Source: Bacillota bacterium
Lineage (GTDB): Bacteria; Bacillota; Clostridia; Peptostreptococcales; Anaerovoracaceae
Direction of reading: 5' to 3'
Assembly (NCBI GenBank): GCA_017443515.1
Contig: JAFRXM010000062.1
Coordinates: 1 to 32,826 of the forward strand
DNA length: 32,826 nt
Shown: positions 9,901-18,600 of the stretch, one piece after another
Position numbering within the stretch: the stretch's first letter is position 1
How the letters are laid out: every line of letters begins with the position of its first letter
Translations under genes and position numbers: made by a program
Notes under the pieces: model-generated
Database searches by the model: none
Seen by the model: only the letters and a program-made list of their open reading frames with translations
Told to the model about the DNA's origin: nothing

Positions 9901-10803
9901 GTCTCCCTTGAGCTTGCTGACAAGATCAGCGTGCGTTACAAGCTGCACGTACCGGAATTCGCGGACCATGCGGAAATATACTTCGAGGCGGACAGGGATA
10001 CTTCGGGCAATGCGTACGCCGCACCGTGGAAGACAATAACTCTGGACCCGTCCGACAGCACGTACTACGATGCTGCAAAAGGCCAGTTCGTCATTGCTTT
10101 CCCGGAGATCACCTCAAGGGAGATGATGGACCACGTAAGGCTCGTTGTGTACGATAAGGACGGCCAGCCTTTGGATATCTACAGGACTACGAAGCAGGCG
10201 CTTTACGCAGGCAAAATAGATTACTGCGCTGCGGACTGGTGCGGCGATGTGTTTGCAAGATACGGAGAGGATGCGTCCCACAAGAGCGTGCGCATGGCTA
10301 TGGCGGTCCTCAACTTCGGAGCTGAGGCTCAGAAGTATTTCGATGATTACAATTCCGACAAGCCGGCCAACCCCAAGGGGTATCTTGCGGATGAAATGTC
10401 GGCTCTTGAGCCCGATCCACAGTACGACCTCAAAGGCAATGTGGAGGAAGCGAGGAAATACGGCTACAGGTCGATGTCCCTGGATCTTGCGGAGAGCACA
10501 TCAATAAGGCTCAGGTTCGAAGAAATGCTCGATGTGTCTGTAGACGGAAAGCCGGCAGTCCTCATGCCGGTCGAAGGCAGGTACATGGCTGTGATCGGAA
10601 ACTTAAGGTCCATAGATCTTACAACGATGCACAGCGTCAGCTTCACAGGCACTGACGGAACCGAAAGGGAGCTCGTGATGTGCGCTCTTAGCTGGTGCAA
10701 CACGGTGTTCGATAGCTTCGGCACAGACGACAACGTACAGACCGTAAGGCTGGCCAAAGCAGTATACCTCTACAGCCAGGCTGCGGAGAATTATTTCAAA
10801 TAG
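3904..10803 (+). CDS. Secreted subtilisin-like (S8) serine protease, multidomain, with C-terminal shared module
   Basis: A 2299-aa cell-surface or secreted protease. The signal peptide is residues 1-28 (cleavage after AFA). The S8 catalytic domain has Asp205 (IIDTGLD), His280 (HGSHVAG), the oxyanion Asn390 (SAGN) and Ser642 (GTSMAAPH). A PA-like insert lies at about 450-560 (VVIVDRG). This is the lactocepin/C5a-peptidase arrangement, and an Fn3-like domain follows from about 735. A dockerin-like pair of Ca loops (817-876, first loop DVDKDGDTDTDD) interrupts that Fn3 region. Further on are a BIG_2 Ig-like domain (1242-1330), a propeller-like stretch (about 1335-1580), an Ala/Glu-rich linker, a cohesin-like domain (about 1650-1755), GH-W repeats (about 1765-1960) and the shared module (1994-2299), the most divergent copy here. 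It is likely co-transcribed with the next two genes, as no terminator follows. The catalytic triad is complete, so an active protease is expected; the substrate is unknown. Confidence 0.93.
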   Translation: MSKSSRRVFSVFLAIIMVLSMGVQAFADTPKEGRELELEDLDPSLLGIKKLGIIDEAKETLAGESHDLDDIVRVSIFLSSKSTLDAGYSAKGVGTNAAAISYRDSVKRQQADVAAAIEQRLGKALDVKWNLTLLMNVISANVRFGDIYKIKLVPGVKDVQLERLYEPQDGEASPNTANTSSFMVGASQAWSAGYTGAGSRLAIIDTGLDTSHQSFNADAFNYSIGKLSYTPDLMTSSFVSSVQSQLNGKGKYVSAKVPFAYNYVDGNTTSLDHSDGKGNHGSHVAGIAAANRYIKSGSSYVESANAVHAVGMAPDAQLVVMKVFGSGGGAYDSDYMAALEDAIVLGCDAANLSLGSAVQGFTFANSYQGVMNKLAGAENPDMLVSISAGNSYGIPQFLETDLYIDDVSMHTGGSPGTYVNSMGVASIDNTGATGAPMVFNGSQTVFYSEVSEAANASSVSSVAGSYSYVYIDSIGDTASLSAVNSAASLSGKVVIVDRGSINFSEKATNAASYSPKAIIIANNESGALGASVSGYTGKVPVGTVSLEDALLIKEGSTRKTTGSYSYYTGTVQITSTATHGQVSAREEAKVSVFSSWGVPGSLLLKPEISAPGGDIYSVNGYSTASDENVKDHTSYVSYSGTSMAAPHVTGLTGVLAEYLDRNDISVKNSALASKYSRRAIMQSLLMSTATPMKNSGQYVSLLQQGAGLVEVSRAIGAYSVVMMGENDSTLTAKTGAASDGKVKAELGDDPQRTGTYNYSFTIYNTSGSDLEFELSTDLFTQANYTEDGSVFMDQTTTGIDASVSYNWDGTVVVSGHDVDKDGDTDTDDVQAVLDYIVGNGGTDRYPGGLDLSAAEMDGKSGISSLDAYLLLNEIENASAKDGVVAAGSSRTVNVAIRLTDAQKRALEQTYTSGAYIEGFTYITCRTTDSEGRDYSHQHSIPVLGFFGSWTDPSMFDNTSFTDSLYGTEKTPYTGHSDTNYLTVRYNGTLSKFAGNPYMAESSFPADRLAVNSNSAMGSISYNLIRSAGTTGFAVSKLDEVGGNVTDVISASVTGNEVDGIWYNQSSSSWQNFGTKSYSINKSAAAFGLKEGDVFRIGFYAVPEYNAMAVNSDYSSESAGILSQAGFRNLLKANVLGRGAFIGYDFTVDNTEPVINSAVLSSNTLTVTAGDDRSLAYVAVLSLDGNTVYSKAAPAAASYSVSIDVSNAVANAKGYVAVFAADYAGNEAAKAVKVNNNTSEDPYTVSSITLVPSSLDLYKGKTSDISANVMPLTASDRSVSWTSSNTSVASVDTNGHVTAVGAGSATITATSVSNSSVKASCSVKVTSVDKDLNAIIWDEEGGVYFSTFNTGSLPAWTKNHTAAKTEELVSAFMYNTSDLYAATLDANAQESVIYTVDRSSYALTEYGTNYVLATDMAVGPSNKSYQKIVYVFGPYLLGGPLTPGDDGQGGTYCGIPQALLDCEETLDGAYLAAIACRSRSTTSSSYYVLDENGIIWQSTLSYSNRFSTLTKVMETGISTSFMYQNLYYDGTYLYWTHTDGDTAELIIINPSSKVIYRAGDFGQSVWPVGGMYVNGSVAPAAAEDELLEAEAEPEAQDAEALRPVMSRSELMSDKIMARFAAEAARSGRNRPVGGLNSISAVMKGRSHASLNGAGMTETDNGDGTVTVDVRYTETADASNGVVELSYDPEKLTFRGLGQDSASTFYALNDSEPGTVKLSYALTEAVAAGDTIFTFEFEASCSAAEITLETLEKNETLDLEGEVETIEIPESHEWSDPVWTWTGYTSAVAEFTCGRDKTHVETFNANIASVTVDPTPTTNGSVTYTATVTGPDGKTYTDTKVEVLPATGYTYKDPVYTWNKTEDGYTATALKECNEDPKQNITETVKATYSVTKPATCTEAGTGLYTAAFGNKAFEVQTLEVEIPATGHSWTFSGFEWPTDETGSIFSGQKAVFRCGGCGQIMEVAAQQSYSNYAVTVSVSAEESPDGLAHSESKRAVQLDGVSLELADKISVRYKLHVPEFADHAEIYFEADRDTSGNAYAAPWKTITLDPSDSTYYDAAKGQFVIAFPEITSREMMDHVRLVVYDKDGQPLDIYRTTKQALYAGKIDYCAADWCGDVFARYGEDASHKSVRMAMAVLNFGAEAQKYFDDYNSDKPANPKGYLADEMSALEPDPQYDLKGNVEEARKYGYRSMSLDLAESTSIRLRFEEMLDVSVDGKPAVLMPVEGRYMAVIGNLRSIDLTTMHSVSFTGTDGTERELVMCALSWCNTVFDSFGTDDNVQTVRLAKAVYLYSQAAENYFK
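9883..10800 (+). repeat. Shared C-terminal module, copy 2 (most divergent)
   Basis: 306 residues at the end of the subtilase, beginning AVQLDGVSLELADKISVRYK. It keeps ADWCGD, YNSDKPANPKGYLADE, MCALSWCN and AENYFK, but has LRSIDL where the other five copies have LRCIDL. Confidence 0.93.
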
Positions 10804-10824
10804 CGCGTTTTGCGGGGAAGGAGC

Positions 10825-11493
10825 ATGGCGGAGTTTTTTAAGGAACACAGTCTTGAAGCGGTCCTTGTCATAGCGGCGGTATTCACCTGCTGCTGGCTTT
10901 GGATGCAGAGAAAAAGTCTGGGAATGGCCCCGTGGGCGGTGCCGGTCTTTGCGGCGGCGCACGTTCTGCTCGGCGTAGCCTGCGTCAGGGTGTTTGCGTT
11001 CCTGGAATCCGCAGGGAAGGGCGAGCCAGGCAGCATGAGCCTTTTCGGCGCGGTGTTCTTCCTTCCGCTGCTGTACTTTGCGGGGTCAAAGGTCTTTAAG
11101 CGAAGCATGGCGGAGGTCTTCGATACCTTCTGTATATGCACTGTGTTTACGCTTTTTTGCGCCAGGATCAACTGCCTCGCCAGCGGATGCTGCCTGGGCA
11201 GGGTCATACATGCCGCAGAAGGCCTCAGATGGCCCGTAAGAGAAGCGGAAATGGTGTACTACGCAGTATTTCTCATTCTCATGATCCCGCGCGTCAGAAG
11301 GGCTGTTTCGGGCGGCAGAGCGTATCCGCTGTACATGCTCAGCTACGGCATATTCAGGGCTATAGCAGAGCCGTTCCGCGTATCCTCATCGGCGGGGATA
11401 CTGCACATCGCCCACATATGGGCTTTCATATCGATAGCATTGGGTGCAAGCATTCTTATAGAACTCAACAGGAGACGAAGGTGTAAAGGATGA
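10825..11493 (+). CDS. Lgt-like integral membrane protein (prolipoprotein diacylglyceryl transferase family, divergent)
   Basis: A 222-aa hydrophobic protein with about six to seven predicted membrane segments (for example residues 10-27, 38-60, 73-90, 98-113, 140-155). Residues 113-126 (ARINCLASGCCLGR) align with the Lgt signature GRIGNFINGELYGR. YPLYMLSYGIFRAIAEPFR near the C-terminus matches the Lgt YGxxR-x-xE-x-FR region, and WPVREAE resembles the Pro-x-x-x-Glu segment. It is shorter than classical Lgt (about 270-290 aa) and has Cys where the signature usually has Asn, so activity and substrate are uncertain. The start is ambiguous. ATG 10825 has AGGAG only 1 nt upstream, with a weaker GGGGA at 10814-10818. 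An in-frame TTG at 10810 has no ribosome site. It lies 21 nt after the subtilase stop, and its TGA overlaps the next gene's ATG, so all three are likely translated together. Confidence 0.7.
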   Translation: MAEFFKEHSLEAVLVIAAVFTCCWLWMQRKSLGMAPWAVPVFAAAHVLLGVACVRVFAFLESAGKGEPGSMSLFGAVFFLPLLYFAGSKVFKRSMAEVFDTFCICTVFTLFCARINCLASGCCLGRVIHAAEGLRWPVREAEMVYYAVFLILMIPRVRRAVSGGRAYPLYMLSYGIFRAIAEPFRVSSSAGILHIAHIWAFISIALGASILIELNRRRRCKG

Positions 11494-14400
11494 TCAGGAA
11501 CATACTGAAGAGGACGGTCATTTTTCTGCTGACTGCAGCACTGGTTATCACGGCGGTGCCGCAGATGGCTTATGCGGCGGATGTGTCCGGCCTTACCGTA
11601 AGCGGTCTTACAGCAAGCTACAGCAACGGCGAGTGGAGCGGATCGGGCAGCACTCTTAACGGCTCGGCCACAGGAACAGCAGAGTCTTCCTGCAGCAGCG
11701 CCACATCGGTCACATCCACGCTGACGCTCAAGAACAGTTCCGGCGCGGCGGCTATGCTGTCGTTTTCGTACAGCAAGCCTGTCCTCGGTTCCGGAGGTTC
11801 GGTCACTGTTGACGGTACCGCTGTTACTGCCGCGGGCGAGTTCTCCAAAGAACTCGCAAACGGGGCGTCGGTAAATGTCGTTATAGTTTCGGGAAGCGCC
11901 GGAGCCTACACCTCATCCGTAGAGCTCTCGAACCTTAAAGTTACCGTAAAAAAGACAGTCACCACGACCTTCATCCCGGCCGGTGAGGGCGGTTCGTTCA
12001 AAGCCGGCGGAGCCGCAGTATCTGAGCAGTATTCCAACACCCAGGATTCCACGGTACCGTACTCACTGGTTGCGACCCCGTCCGCAGGGTATTCCTTCAT
12101 GGGCTGGTACAGCCCGTCTCACGACAGATGGCTTGCCCCGAACGCCACATACACGCATTATTCCGACGACAACATGTCGGTGACTGCTGTTTTCGTCAAA
12201 GAGGGAACTGCCATATTCAACGTAGACGGCAAGTATTACAGCGATCTTAACGAGGCTGCAGGCTATGCTTCAGCGCACGGCAGCAGCAAGATAACTCTTA
12301 TGAAGAGCGGCATGCTCGCCGCGGGGAGCTACACCATCCCTTCAGGCAAAACTCTGCTGATCCCCTACGAGGGCAGCGGCAAAATATCCACGACAAAACC
12401 TGAGATATTCAAAAGCGTCGGGCCGTCTGCGCCTTCGGCGTACAGTTCGCTTACCCTTTCTCCCGGCGCAGAACTGATAATAAACGGCGCACTCAACGTT
12501 AACGGCAAGGTAAACTCTACAAATGTGAGCTATACAGGGGTGACCTCCGGAGCGTACGGACGCCTGCATCTGTACGATGGCAGCAGCGTCATTCTGAACA
12601 ACGGAGCAAACCTGTACTGCTGGGGGTACATCACAGGCGCCGGTTCCGTGACCGCAAAACCCGGATCTTCGGTGTACGAGCCTTTCCAGATCCACGATCT
12701 TCGCGGGGGCACAGCCACCACAGGCATGAACGGCAACAGCAGCAAGGTAATGCCTTTCTCGCAGTACTATATCCAGAACATAGAAGCCCGGTTGATAATG
12801 GAATACGGAGCCACTGAAAAGGTCGTAGGTTCGGCAACTGTTCAGAACTCCACCGAAACGCCTCTGGTTACCTTCGTGGGATCGAGCGGAGCCATGTTCA
12901 CCATGACCTCCGGAGGCAGATTCGAAAAGACCTACGATCCGTCCACAGACAGAGTCTGCTACGATATCTACGGCAGCTCATCGCTTAACTCTATTTCTAT
13001 AAGTGCGGGCATCAGCATAGATACGGCCAAATACGTCCTGCCGATAATGCAGAGCACATCCATCCGCATGCATTCCGGAACTATCACCGTAAATCAGGAT
13101 CTTTGCATGATACCCGGATCCGAAATGTCTGCGGACAGCGGCGCGACGGTAAACATACCGGCCGGCAAAAACATCTACGTCTACGACAGGGATGAGTGGG
13201 CAGGAAAGGGATACATCTATCCGAACACCGACATGAGAGCCTGCTATTATTCCCCGACCCGCAAGACCACCTTCTCCGCATCGATGATGAAGGACACTGT
13301 TGTGGATGTCAACGGAACTGTCAGCGTGTCCGGCAAGCTCTACACAACGTCCGGAGGCGCCGATATCATCAGCAGCGAAAAGACCGGCCAGGTGGTATTT
13401 GCCGCAGCTCCGGCAGCATCCGCAAACACCTATCAGGCTACGCAGAGCGGCACCGACATCTCGTATTCTGCCATAGCTGTTAACGCTCCGTGGCTGCATA
13501 ACGTCGACGGTTCATATACTCAGACCGCCGGCGCATCCGCAGGCGCAGTATACTTCTTCTGCGCCGATCACGGCAAGTGGGAGACGGGGCGCAGATACAC
13601 CATAAGCTTTAGCGCCAACGGAGGGCAGGGCGATGGCTACACCCAGACAGTCTGCTCCGGAGAGTGCACGCTGATACCGAACGCATTTACCGCTACAGGC
13701 GAAGTCGAATTTATCGGGTGGAACACTGAAGCCGACGGCAGCGGCACCGCGTATGAAGACGGCGGAAAGATCACTGCAACAGCGGATATCACGCTGTACG
13801 CGCAGTGGAAGATGCCCGAGCACGTGCACGAGCTCGTAAAGACCGAGGCCGCCGATCCGACCTGCGAAGAACCCGGCAGGCACGAGTACTGGACCTGCAG
13901 TATATGCGGGCTGTTCTTCGCGGACGCGGACGGGGAGACCGAGATAGAAGAAAACAGCTGGATCATAGAGGCTCTTGGCCACGACTGGGGCGAGCCGACG
14001 TACATCTGGTCCAAGAGCTACACGAACGTGGTAGCTTCAAGGACCTGCAAGAGGGATGTCTCCCATACCGAGACAGAGACTGTAAGCGCGTCGTACGCTG
14101 TGGTTGCACCTGCAGGCTGCGAGGAGGACGGCCTTGGGCGCTGGACCTCTGAAGCCTTCAAAAATAGCGCATTTAAGGTGCAGATCCACGAAGAGATAAT
14201 ACCTGCAACAGGCCACACCAAGGGCGAGCCTGTTAGGGAGAATGAAGTTGCGCCAAGCTGCATGGAAAAGGGCAGCTACGATGAAGTAGTCTACTGCACG
14301 GCCTGCGGAAAAGAACTGAGCAGGGAGCATAAAGAAACTGACGCCCTGGGCCACGACTGGGGCGAGCCGACATACATCTGGGCGGAGGACAACAGTTCGG

Positions 14401-15500
14401 TCACGGCCAGCAGGACCTGCAGCAGGGATGCCGGCCACAAGGAAACTGAGACCGCGCAGGCCACTTACGAAGTTGTAAAGGAGCCGACTGTTGCGGCGCC
14501 CGGCCTTGGCCGCTACACTGCTGTCTTCATTAATTCGGCGTTCGAAACTCAGACAAAAGATGTCGAGATAGCGCAGCTTACCGTTCCTGTGGCCACAGTC
14601 ACCGGCATCAGTCTGGACCTTCAGGATAAGATAAGCGTGCAGTTCAAGATCCAGCCAGACGAGGACCTCGCGTATGCGGAGCTTGCTCTCCAGAACCCGG
14701 ATGGAAGCTTCGAAGAGCCGGTAAAGGTCGTTCTGGACAAGGCTGATACCAGCGTCTACAGGACAGGCGAGGACAGGTTCGTATTAAGATTCTCCGAGAT
14801 CACCACCAGGATGATCAGCCAGGGCGTAAAACTCACTGTCTACAACAAAGACGGCGAGGTCTTGGATATCTACCGCACGTCCAACGAAAAGACCTACACC
14901 AAGGACGATCCGTTGATCTACAGCGCGGCAGACTGGTGCAGGGCCGCTATCGACCGCTACGGGACAGACAAGACTCAGAAGGCCGCATGGCTTGCGATGG
15001 CAGTTCTGAACCTCGGCGGTGAGTCCCAGAAGTACTTCGAAGATTACAACTCCGGCAACCCGGCCAATCCGAACGGCTACCTTGCAGACGACATGGCTGC
15101 GTTCAGCAAAAACGCACTGTTTGACCAGTACATTTCCGATGCCAACGCAAAGAAGAAGGGCTACTCCGGTATGACACTGGATCTTGCAGCAGATACCAGG
15201 CTGAGGGTGAAGTTCACTGCCAACGTTGCGGTGTCTGTGGACGGTGAGCCGGCAACACTGGTCAAGGAAGGGGACAAGTATGTCCTTGATATAACAGGTC
15301 TTAGGTGCATAGATCTGGACCAGTTCTTCGAAATAAAATTCAAAGCTACAGACGGATCTGAGATCACCATGAATATGTGCGCTCTCAGCTGGAGCAATGC
15401 CGCCTATGACGCGCTCGGTTCCAACCCGAACCACCAGACCTTAAAGCTCGCCAAAGCGGTCTGCCTGTACAGCCAGGCGGCAGAGAATTACTTCAAATAA
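11490..15500 (+). CDS. Secreted repeat-rich surface protein with C-terminal shared module
   Basis: A 1336-aa protein whose signal peptide ends after AYA (about residue 29). Residues 30-155 are Ser/Thr/Gly-rich beta structure. Residues 150-235 look like a divergent InlB-type repeat (GYSFMGWY, TAVFV). Residues 240-695 are rich in short beta repeats of the solenoid kind (SGKTLLIP, GAELIINGALNVNGK, GATVNIPAGKN); no enzyme motif was recognised. A Listeria-Bacteroides repeat lies at about 697-773 (FIGWNTEADGSG to LYAQW). Cysteine-containing HVHELVK and LGHDWGEP repeats fill 778-1030, and the shared module 1036-1336. The ATG overlaps the stop of the Lgt-like gene (ATGA), with GGAG and GAAGG ribosome sites at 11471-11481. 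It is the last gene of the operon, followed by a strong terminator. The role is probably adhesive or structural, by inference. Confidence 0.9.
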   Translation: MIRNILKRTVIFLLTAALVITAVPQMAYAADVSGLTVSGLTASYSNGEWSGSGSTLNGSATGTAESSCSSATSVTSTLTLKNSSGAAAMLSFSYSKPVLGSGGSVTVDGTAVTAAGEFSKELANGASVNVVIVSGSAGAYTSSVELSNLKVTVKKTVTTTFIPAGEGGSFKAGGAAVSEQYSNTQDSTVPYSLVATPSAGYSFMGWYSPSHDRWLAPNATYTHYSDDNMSVTAVFVKEGTAIFNVDGKYYSDLNEAAGYASAHGSSKITLMKSGMLAAGSYTIPSGKTLLIPYEGSGKISTTKPEIFKSVGPSAPSAYSSLTLSPGAELIINGALNVNGKVNSTNVSYTGVTSGAYGRLHLYDGSSVILNNGANLYCWGYITGAGSVTAKPGSSVYEPFQIHDLRGGTATTGMNGNSSKVMPFSQYYIQNIEARLIMEYGATEKVVGSATVQNSTETPLVTFVGSSGAMFTMTSGGRFEKTYDPSTDRVCYDIYGSSSLNSISISAGISIDTAKYVLPIMQSTSIRMHSGTITVNQDLCMIPGSEMSADSGATVNIPAGKNIYVYDRDEWAGKGYIYPNTDMRACYYSPTRKTTFSASMMKDTVVDVNGTVSVSGKLYTTSGGADIISSEKTGQVVFAAAPAASANTYQATQSGTDISYSAIAVNAPWLHNVDGSYTQTAGASAGAVYFFCADHGKWETGRRYTISFSANGGQGDGYTQTVCSGECTLIPNAFTATGEVEFIGWNTEADGSGTAYEDGGKITATADITLYAQWKMPEHVHELVKTEAADPTCEEPGRHEYWTCSICGLFFADADGETEIEENSWIIEALGHDWGEPTYIWSKSYTNVVASRTCKRDVSHTETETVSASYAVVAPAGCEEDGLGRWTSEAFKNSAFKVQIHEEIIPATGHTKGEPVRENEVAPSCMEKGSYDEVVYCTACGKELSREHKETDALGHDWGEPTYIWAEDNSSVTASRTCSRDAGHKETETAQATYEVVKEPTVAAPGLGRYTAVFINSAFETQTKDVEIAQLTVPVATVTGISLDLQDKISVQFKIQPDEDLAYAELALQNPDGSFEEPVKVVLDKADTSVYRTGEDRFVLRFSEITTRMISQGVKLTVYNKDGEVLDIYRTSNEKTYTKDDPLIYSAADWCRAAIDRYGTDKTQKAAWLAMAVLNLGGESQKYFEDYNSGNPANPNGYLADDMAAFSKNALFDQYISDANAKKKGYSGMTLDLAADTRLRVKFTANVAVSVDGEPATLVKEGDKYVLDITGLRCIDLDQFFEIKFKATDGSEITMNMCALSWSNAAYDALGSNPNHQTLKLAKAVCLYSQAAENYFK
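13975..14382 (+). repeat. Near-identical GH-W repeat pair inside the repeat-rich surface protein
   Basis: The 36-nt stretches at 13975-14010 and 14347-14382 both encode LGHDWGEPTYIW and differ at only a few bases. Each is followed by a related unit containing SRTC, a His and ETET or KETETA, then ATYEVV or ASYAVV and GLGR. This is a tandem duplication of a unit of about 124 codons. Confidence 0.8.
14595..15497 (+). repeat. Shared C-terminal module, copy 3
   Basis: 301 residues at the end of the repeat-rich protein. The second half (FDQYISDANAKKKGYSGM) is nearly identical to copies 4 and 5, including long DNA identity around GGTCTTAGGTGCATAGATCT. Confidence 0.95.
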
Positions 15501-15506
15501 GGATCA

Positions 15507-15556
15507 GGTCCCCCAGTTGCCCTGTTTTCTTGGCTACTGGGGGACCAGTCTTTTTT
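15507..15556 (+). terminator. Rho-independent terminator closing the three-gene operon
   Basis: An 11-bp perfect stem, GGTCCCCCAGT (15507-15517) with ACTGGGGGACC (15536-15546), is followed shortly by TTTTTT (15551-15556). It lies 7 nt after the stop codon. Confidence 0.9.
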
Positions 15557-15589
15557 GCTGTAAGATACTTCCATTTTGTGCCTGTCTCG

Positions 15590-15598
15590 TGATATAAT
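15590..15598 (+). promoter_or_regulatory. Extended -10 promoter for the LRR gene
   Basis: TG-A-TATAAT (TG at 15590-15591, TATAAT at 15593-15598) is an extended -10 element with no convincing -35 at the usual spacing. The ten bases GTGATATAAT recur exactly before the next gene. Confidence 0.6.
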
Positions 15599-15665
15599 AT
15601 CAATATAAGTATTGGTGTTTTTCATGAGGCACAGATCTGGATCCATTTCAAAGGGGGAATCGGCA

Positions 15666-18600
15666 ATGAAAAAGAGATTTGTATTTCTATTGTTTTTGTT
15701 ATTTGTATTCATCATAGTCTGTCCAACTACCGCATCTGCCGCAGACGGCGACGTCGCAATCAACTCGACAAATTTCCCAGATGATAATTTTCGCAGCATT
15801 GTGTCCAGCAGATACGATACTGACAACAACGGAGTGCTGAGTACTTCGGAGATCGCTGCGGTCATCAATGCTAGTTTTAGTTTTGAATCCATTTCGGATC
15901 TGAAGGGCATTGAGTACTTTTCAGCATTGGAATGGCTGAATTGCGATCAGAATAAGCTGACTAAACTTGATCTGAGCAGTAACAAAGCTTTGAAAACTCT
16001 CAACTGCAGGGAAAATCAACTGACAAGTCTTGATCTGAGCAAAAACACAGAGCTTACTGATCTTAACTGCATGTACAACAAACTGACCAGCCTTGATGTG
16101 AGCAGCTGTACGAAGCTGAGGATGGTGTTTTGCAGTTATAATCAGCTGACATCCATGGATCTGAGCAACAAAAAGATGCTGGAACGACTTGACTGTGACA
16201 ACAACAGGCTGACGAGTCTCAATGTCAGCAATGACACATCTCTGATGTATGTTACATGTCCGCAAAATCAGCTGACCAGTCTGAACGTCAGCGGATGTAG
16301 TGTGTTGCAAAGTCTGTATTGTGCCGATAATCAGCTTAATACACTTTATATAAGAGATAATGCATGCCTTTTGGATCTGAGCTGTTCCAACAATCAACTT
16401 ACAAGCCTGGATATAAGTTATAATGCGGACCTAAGTACTTTGTATTGTAATGACAATAAACTGACTTCTTTGGTACTGGGCAAGAATGTGATTCTGAGCA
16501 AACTGTACTGTCAGAACAATCAGCTTACAGTTCTAGATCTTGGAGAATGTACTAATCTGTCCTGGTTGGAGTGTTCAAATAATTGTCTGAAGACTCTGGA
16601 TGTAAGTAAGAATAAGTTCTTGTCGGAGTTTTACTGCTACAGCAATCAGCTTACCAGTCTGGATGTCAGCAAAAACCCTGAGCTTTATGGTCTGTACTGT
16701 TACAACAATCAGTTGACATCACTTGACGTCAGCAAGAACACCAATCTGAAGGATCTTCAATGCAACGACAATCTTTTGACATCGCTGAATACAAACGGTA
16801 GTTCTGATCTGGTCTGGCTGTACTGCCATGGCAACCGGCTGACTTCTTTGGATGTACGCAGCAATTCAGAGCTTCAGTTGCTTTACTGTAACGAGAATCA
16901 GCTGACTTCCTTGGATGTCAGTCAGAACAGCATGGTGAACAAGCTGGATTGCCACAATAACCAGCTGACATCTCTGGATGTGAGCAGAAACACGGTACTG
17001 AGGTACTTATACTGTAACGACAATTCATTGACTTCGATTGATACCAATGGCAGCACAAATCTATGCTGGCTGGATTGTTCAAATAACAAACTTGCGGCTA
17101 TAGATGTGAGTGAAAACGAATCTTTGGGACATCTGTTTTGTGCCAATAATCATCTGACTGATTTGGATCTCAGTAATAATATTTGGTTGGGAGTCCTGGA
17201 CTGCTCCGGCAACAGGCTTGCTGTTTTAGATGTTAATGGTCTCAGATGTCTGGAGGAGCTTTATATCAACGATGATACGGAACTTGAAGAGTTATACTGC
17301 GGCGATTGTAACCTGCAGATCCTGGAATTCAATGATTGTATCGATCTCGTTTATTTGTCCTGTCCGCATAATGTTTGGCTGAAATCTCTGGATGTAAGCC
17401 AAAACACAGCTTTGATATATCTGGATTGTGAAGGAAACATTATGTCGGCTCTGGATGTAAGAAACAATAAAGAGCTGCTGTATCTGGATTGTTCAGATAC
17501 TCATATCGCCGAACTTGATGTATCTAATAATACCGGGCTTATTTTTCTGGACTGCGGGCATAATTACCTTGAATTGCTTGATGTCAGTAACAATACTGCG
17601 CTGATATATATGGATTGCAGATATAATGATTTGACAGACCTTGATATAAGCAGTTGTCCGGGTCTGATAATGGCATACACGGAAGGAGACAGATTCGAAC
17701 AGGAATATCTGGATCATGTTTATCTTGAATATGAGTTCGATACTGATGATGAAGCCTGTTACCTCGGTGTTGACAAGGATGTTTCTGTTGTTTATGAAAG
17801 CCTGATGAAGACTTCCACAGTCACCGGCGTAAGCCTCAACCTGCAGGACAAGATCAGTGTGCAGTTCAAGATACTTCCGGATGAAAACGTGTCATATGCG
17901 ATGGTAAGAGTCCAGAATACGGATGGAAGCCTTGCAGAGCCTTTGGCGGTGGCTCTGGATAAAAATGATCCGAATGTCTACAGAGCAGATGAGGATAGGT
18001 TCGTTGTAGCTTATTCTGATATTACTACCAAGATGATTAACCAAGGTATAAAGCTGACTGTCTATGACAAAAGCGGAATTCCGATGAATGTATACCGCAC
18101 ATCGAACGAGACAACATATACGCCAGTAGAGCCGCTGATCTACAGCGCTGCAGACTGGTGCAATGCAGCCATCGAAAAGTACGGAACTGACAAGACCCAG
18201 AAAGCAGCATGGTTGGCAATGGCAGTGCTTAACCTTGGCGGCGAGTCCCAGAAGTACTTCGAAAACTACAATCCTGACAACCCGGCCAATCCGAACGGCT
18301 ATCTGGCAGATGACATGGCCGCGTTCAGTAAAAACGCACTGTTCGACCAGTACATTTCCGACGCTAACGCAAAGAAAAAGGGTTACTCCGGCATGACTCT
18401 GGATCTGGCAGCAGATACCAGGCTGAGAGTGAAGTTCACAGCAAACGTAGCGGTAACAGTCGACGGCAAGCCGGCAACCCTGATCAAAGAAGGCGACAAG
18501 TACGTCCTCGACATCACCGGTCTTAGGTGCATAGATCTGGACCAGTTCTTCGAGGTCAGCTTCAAGGCCACTGACGGATCGACTATAAATATGAGGATGT

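Noticed and set aside
10603-11207. Minus-strand ORFs over the subtilase end and the Lgt-like gene
   Set aside because: They overlap two well-supported + genes and lack signal, domain or ribosome-site support.
15612-15665. Upstream in-frame start for the LRR gene at 15612
   Set aside because: It has no ribosome site and would put 18 charged residues before the signal peptide. ATG 15666 has a well-placed AAGGGGG.
15927-17663. Regularly spaced repeats resembling a CRISPR or minisatellite array
   Set aside because: The 63-nt period is an in-frame 21-residue LRR with coding constraint. There are no identical direct repeats separated by unique spacers.
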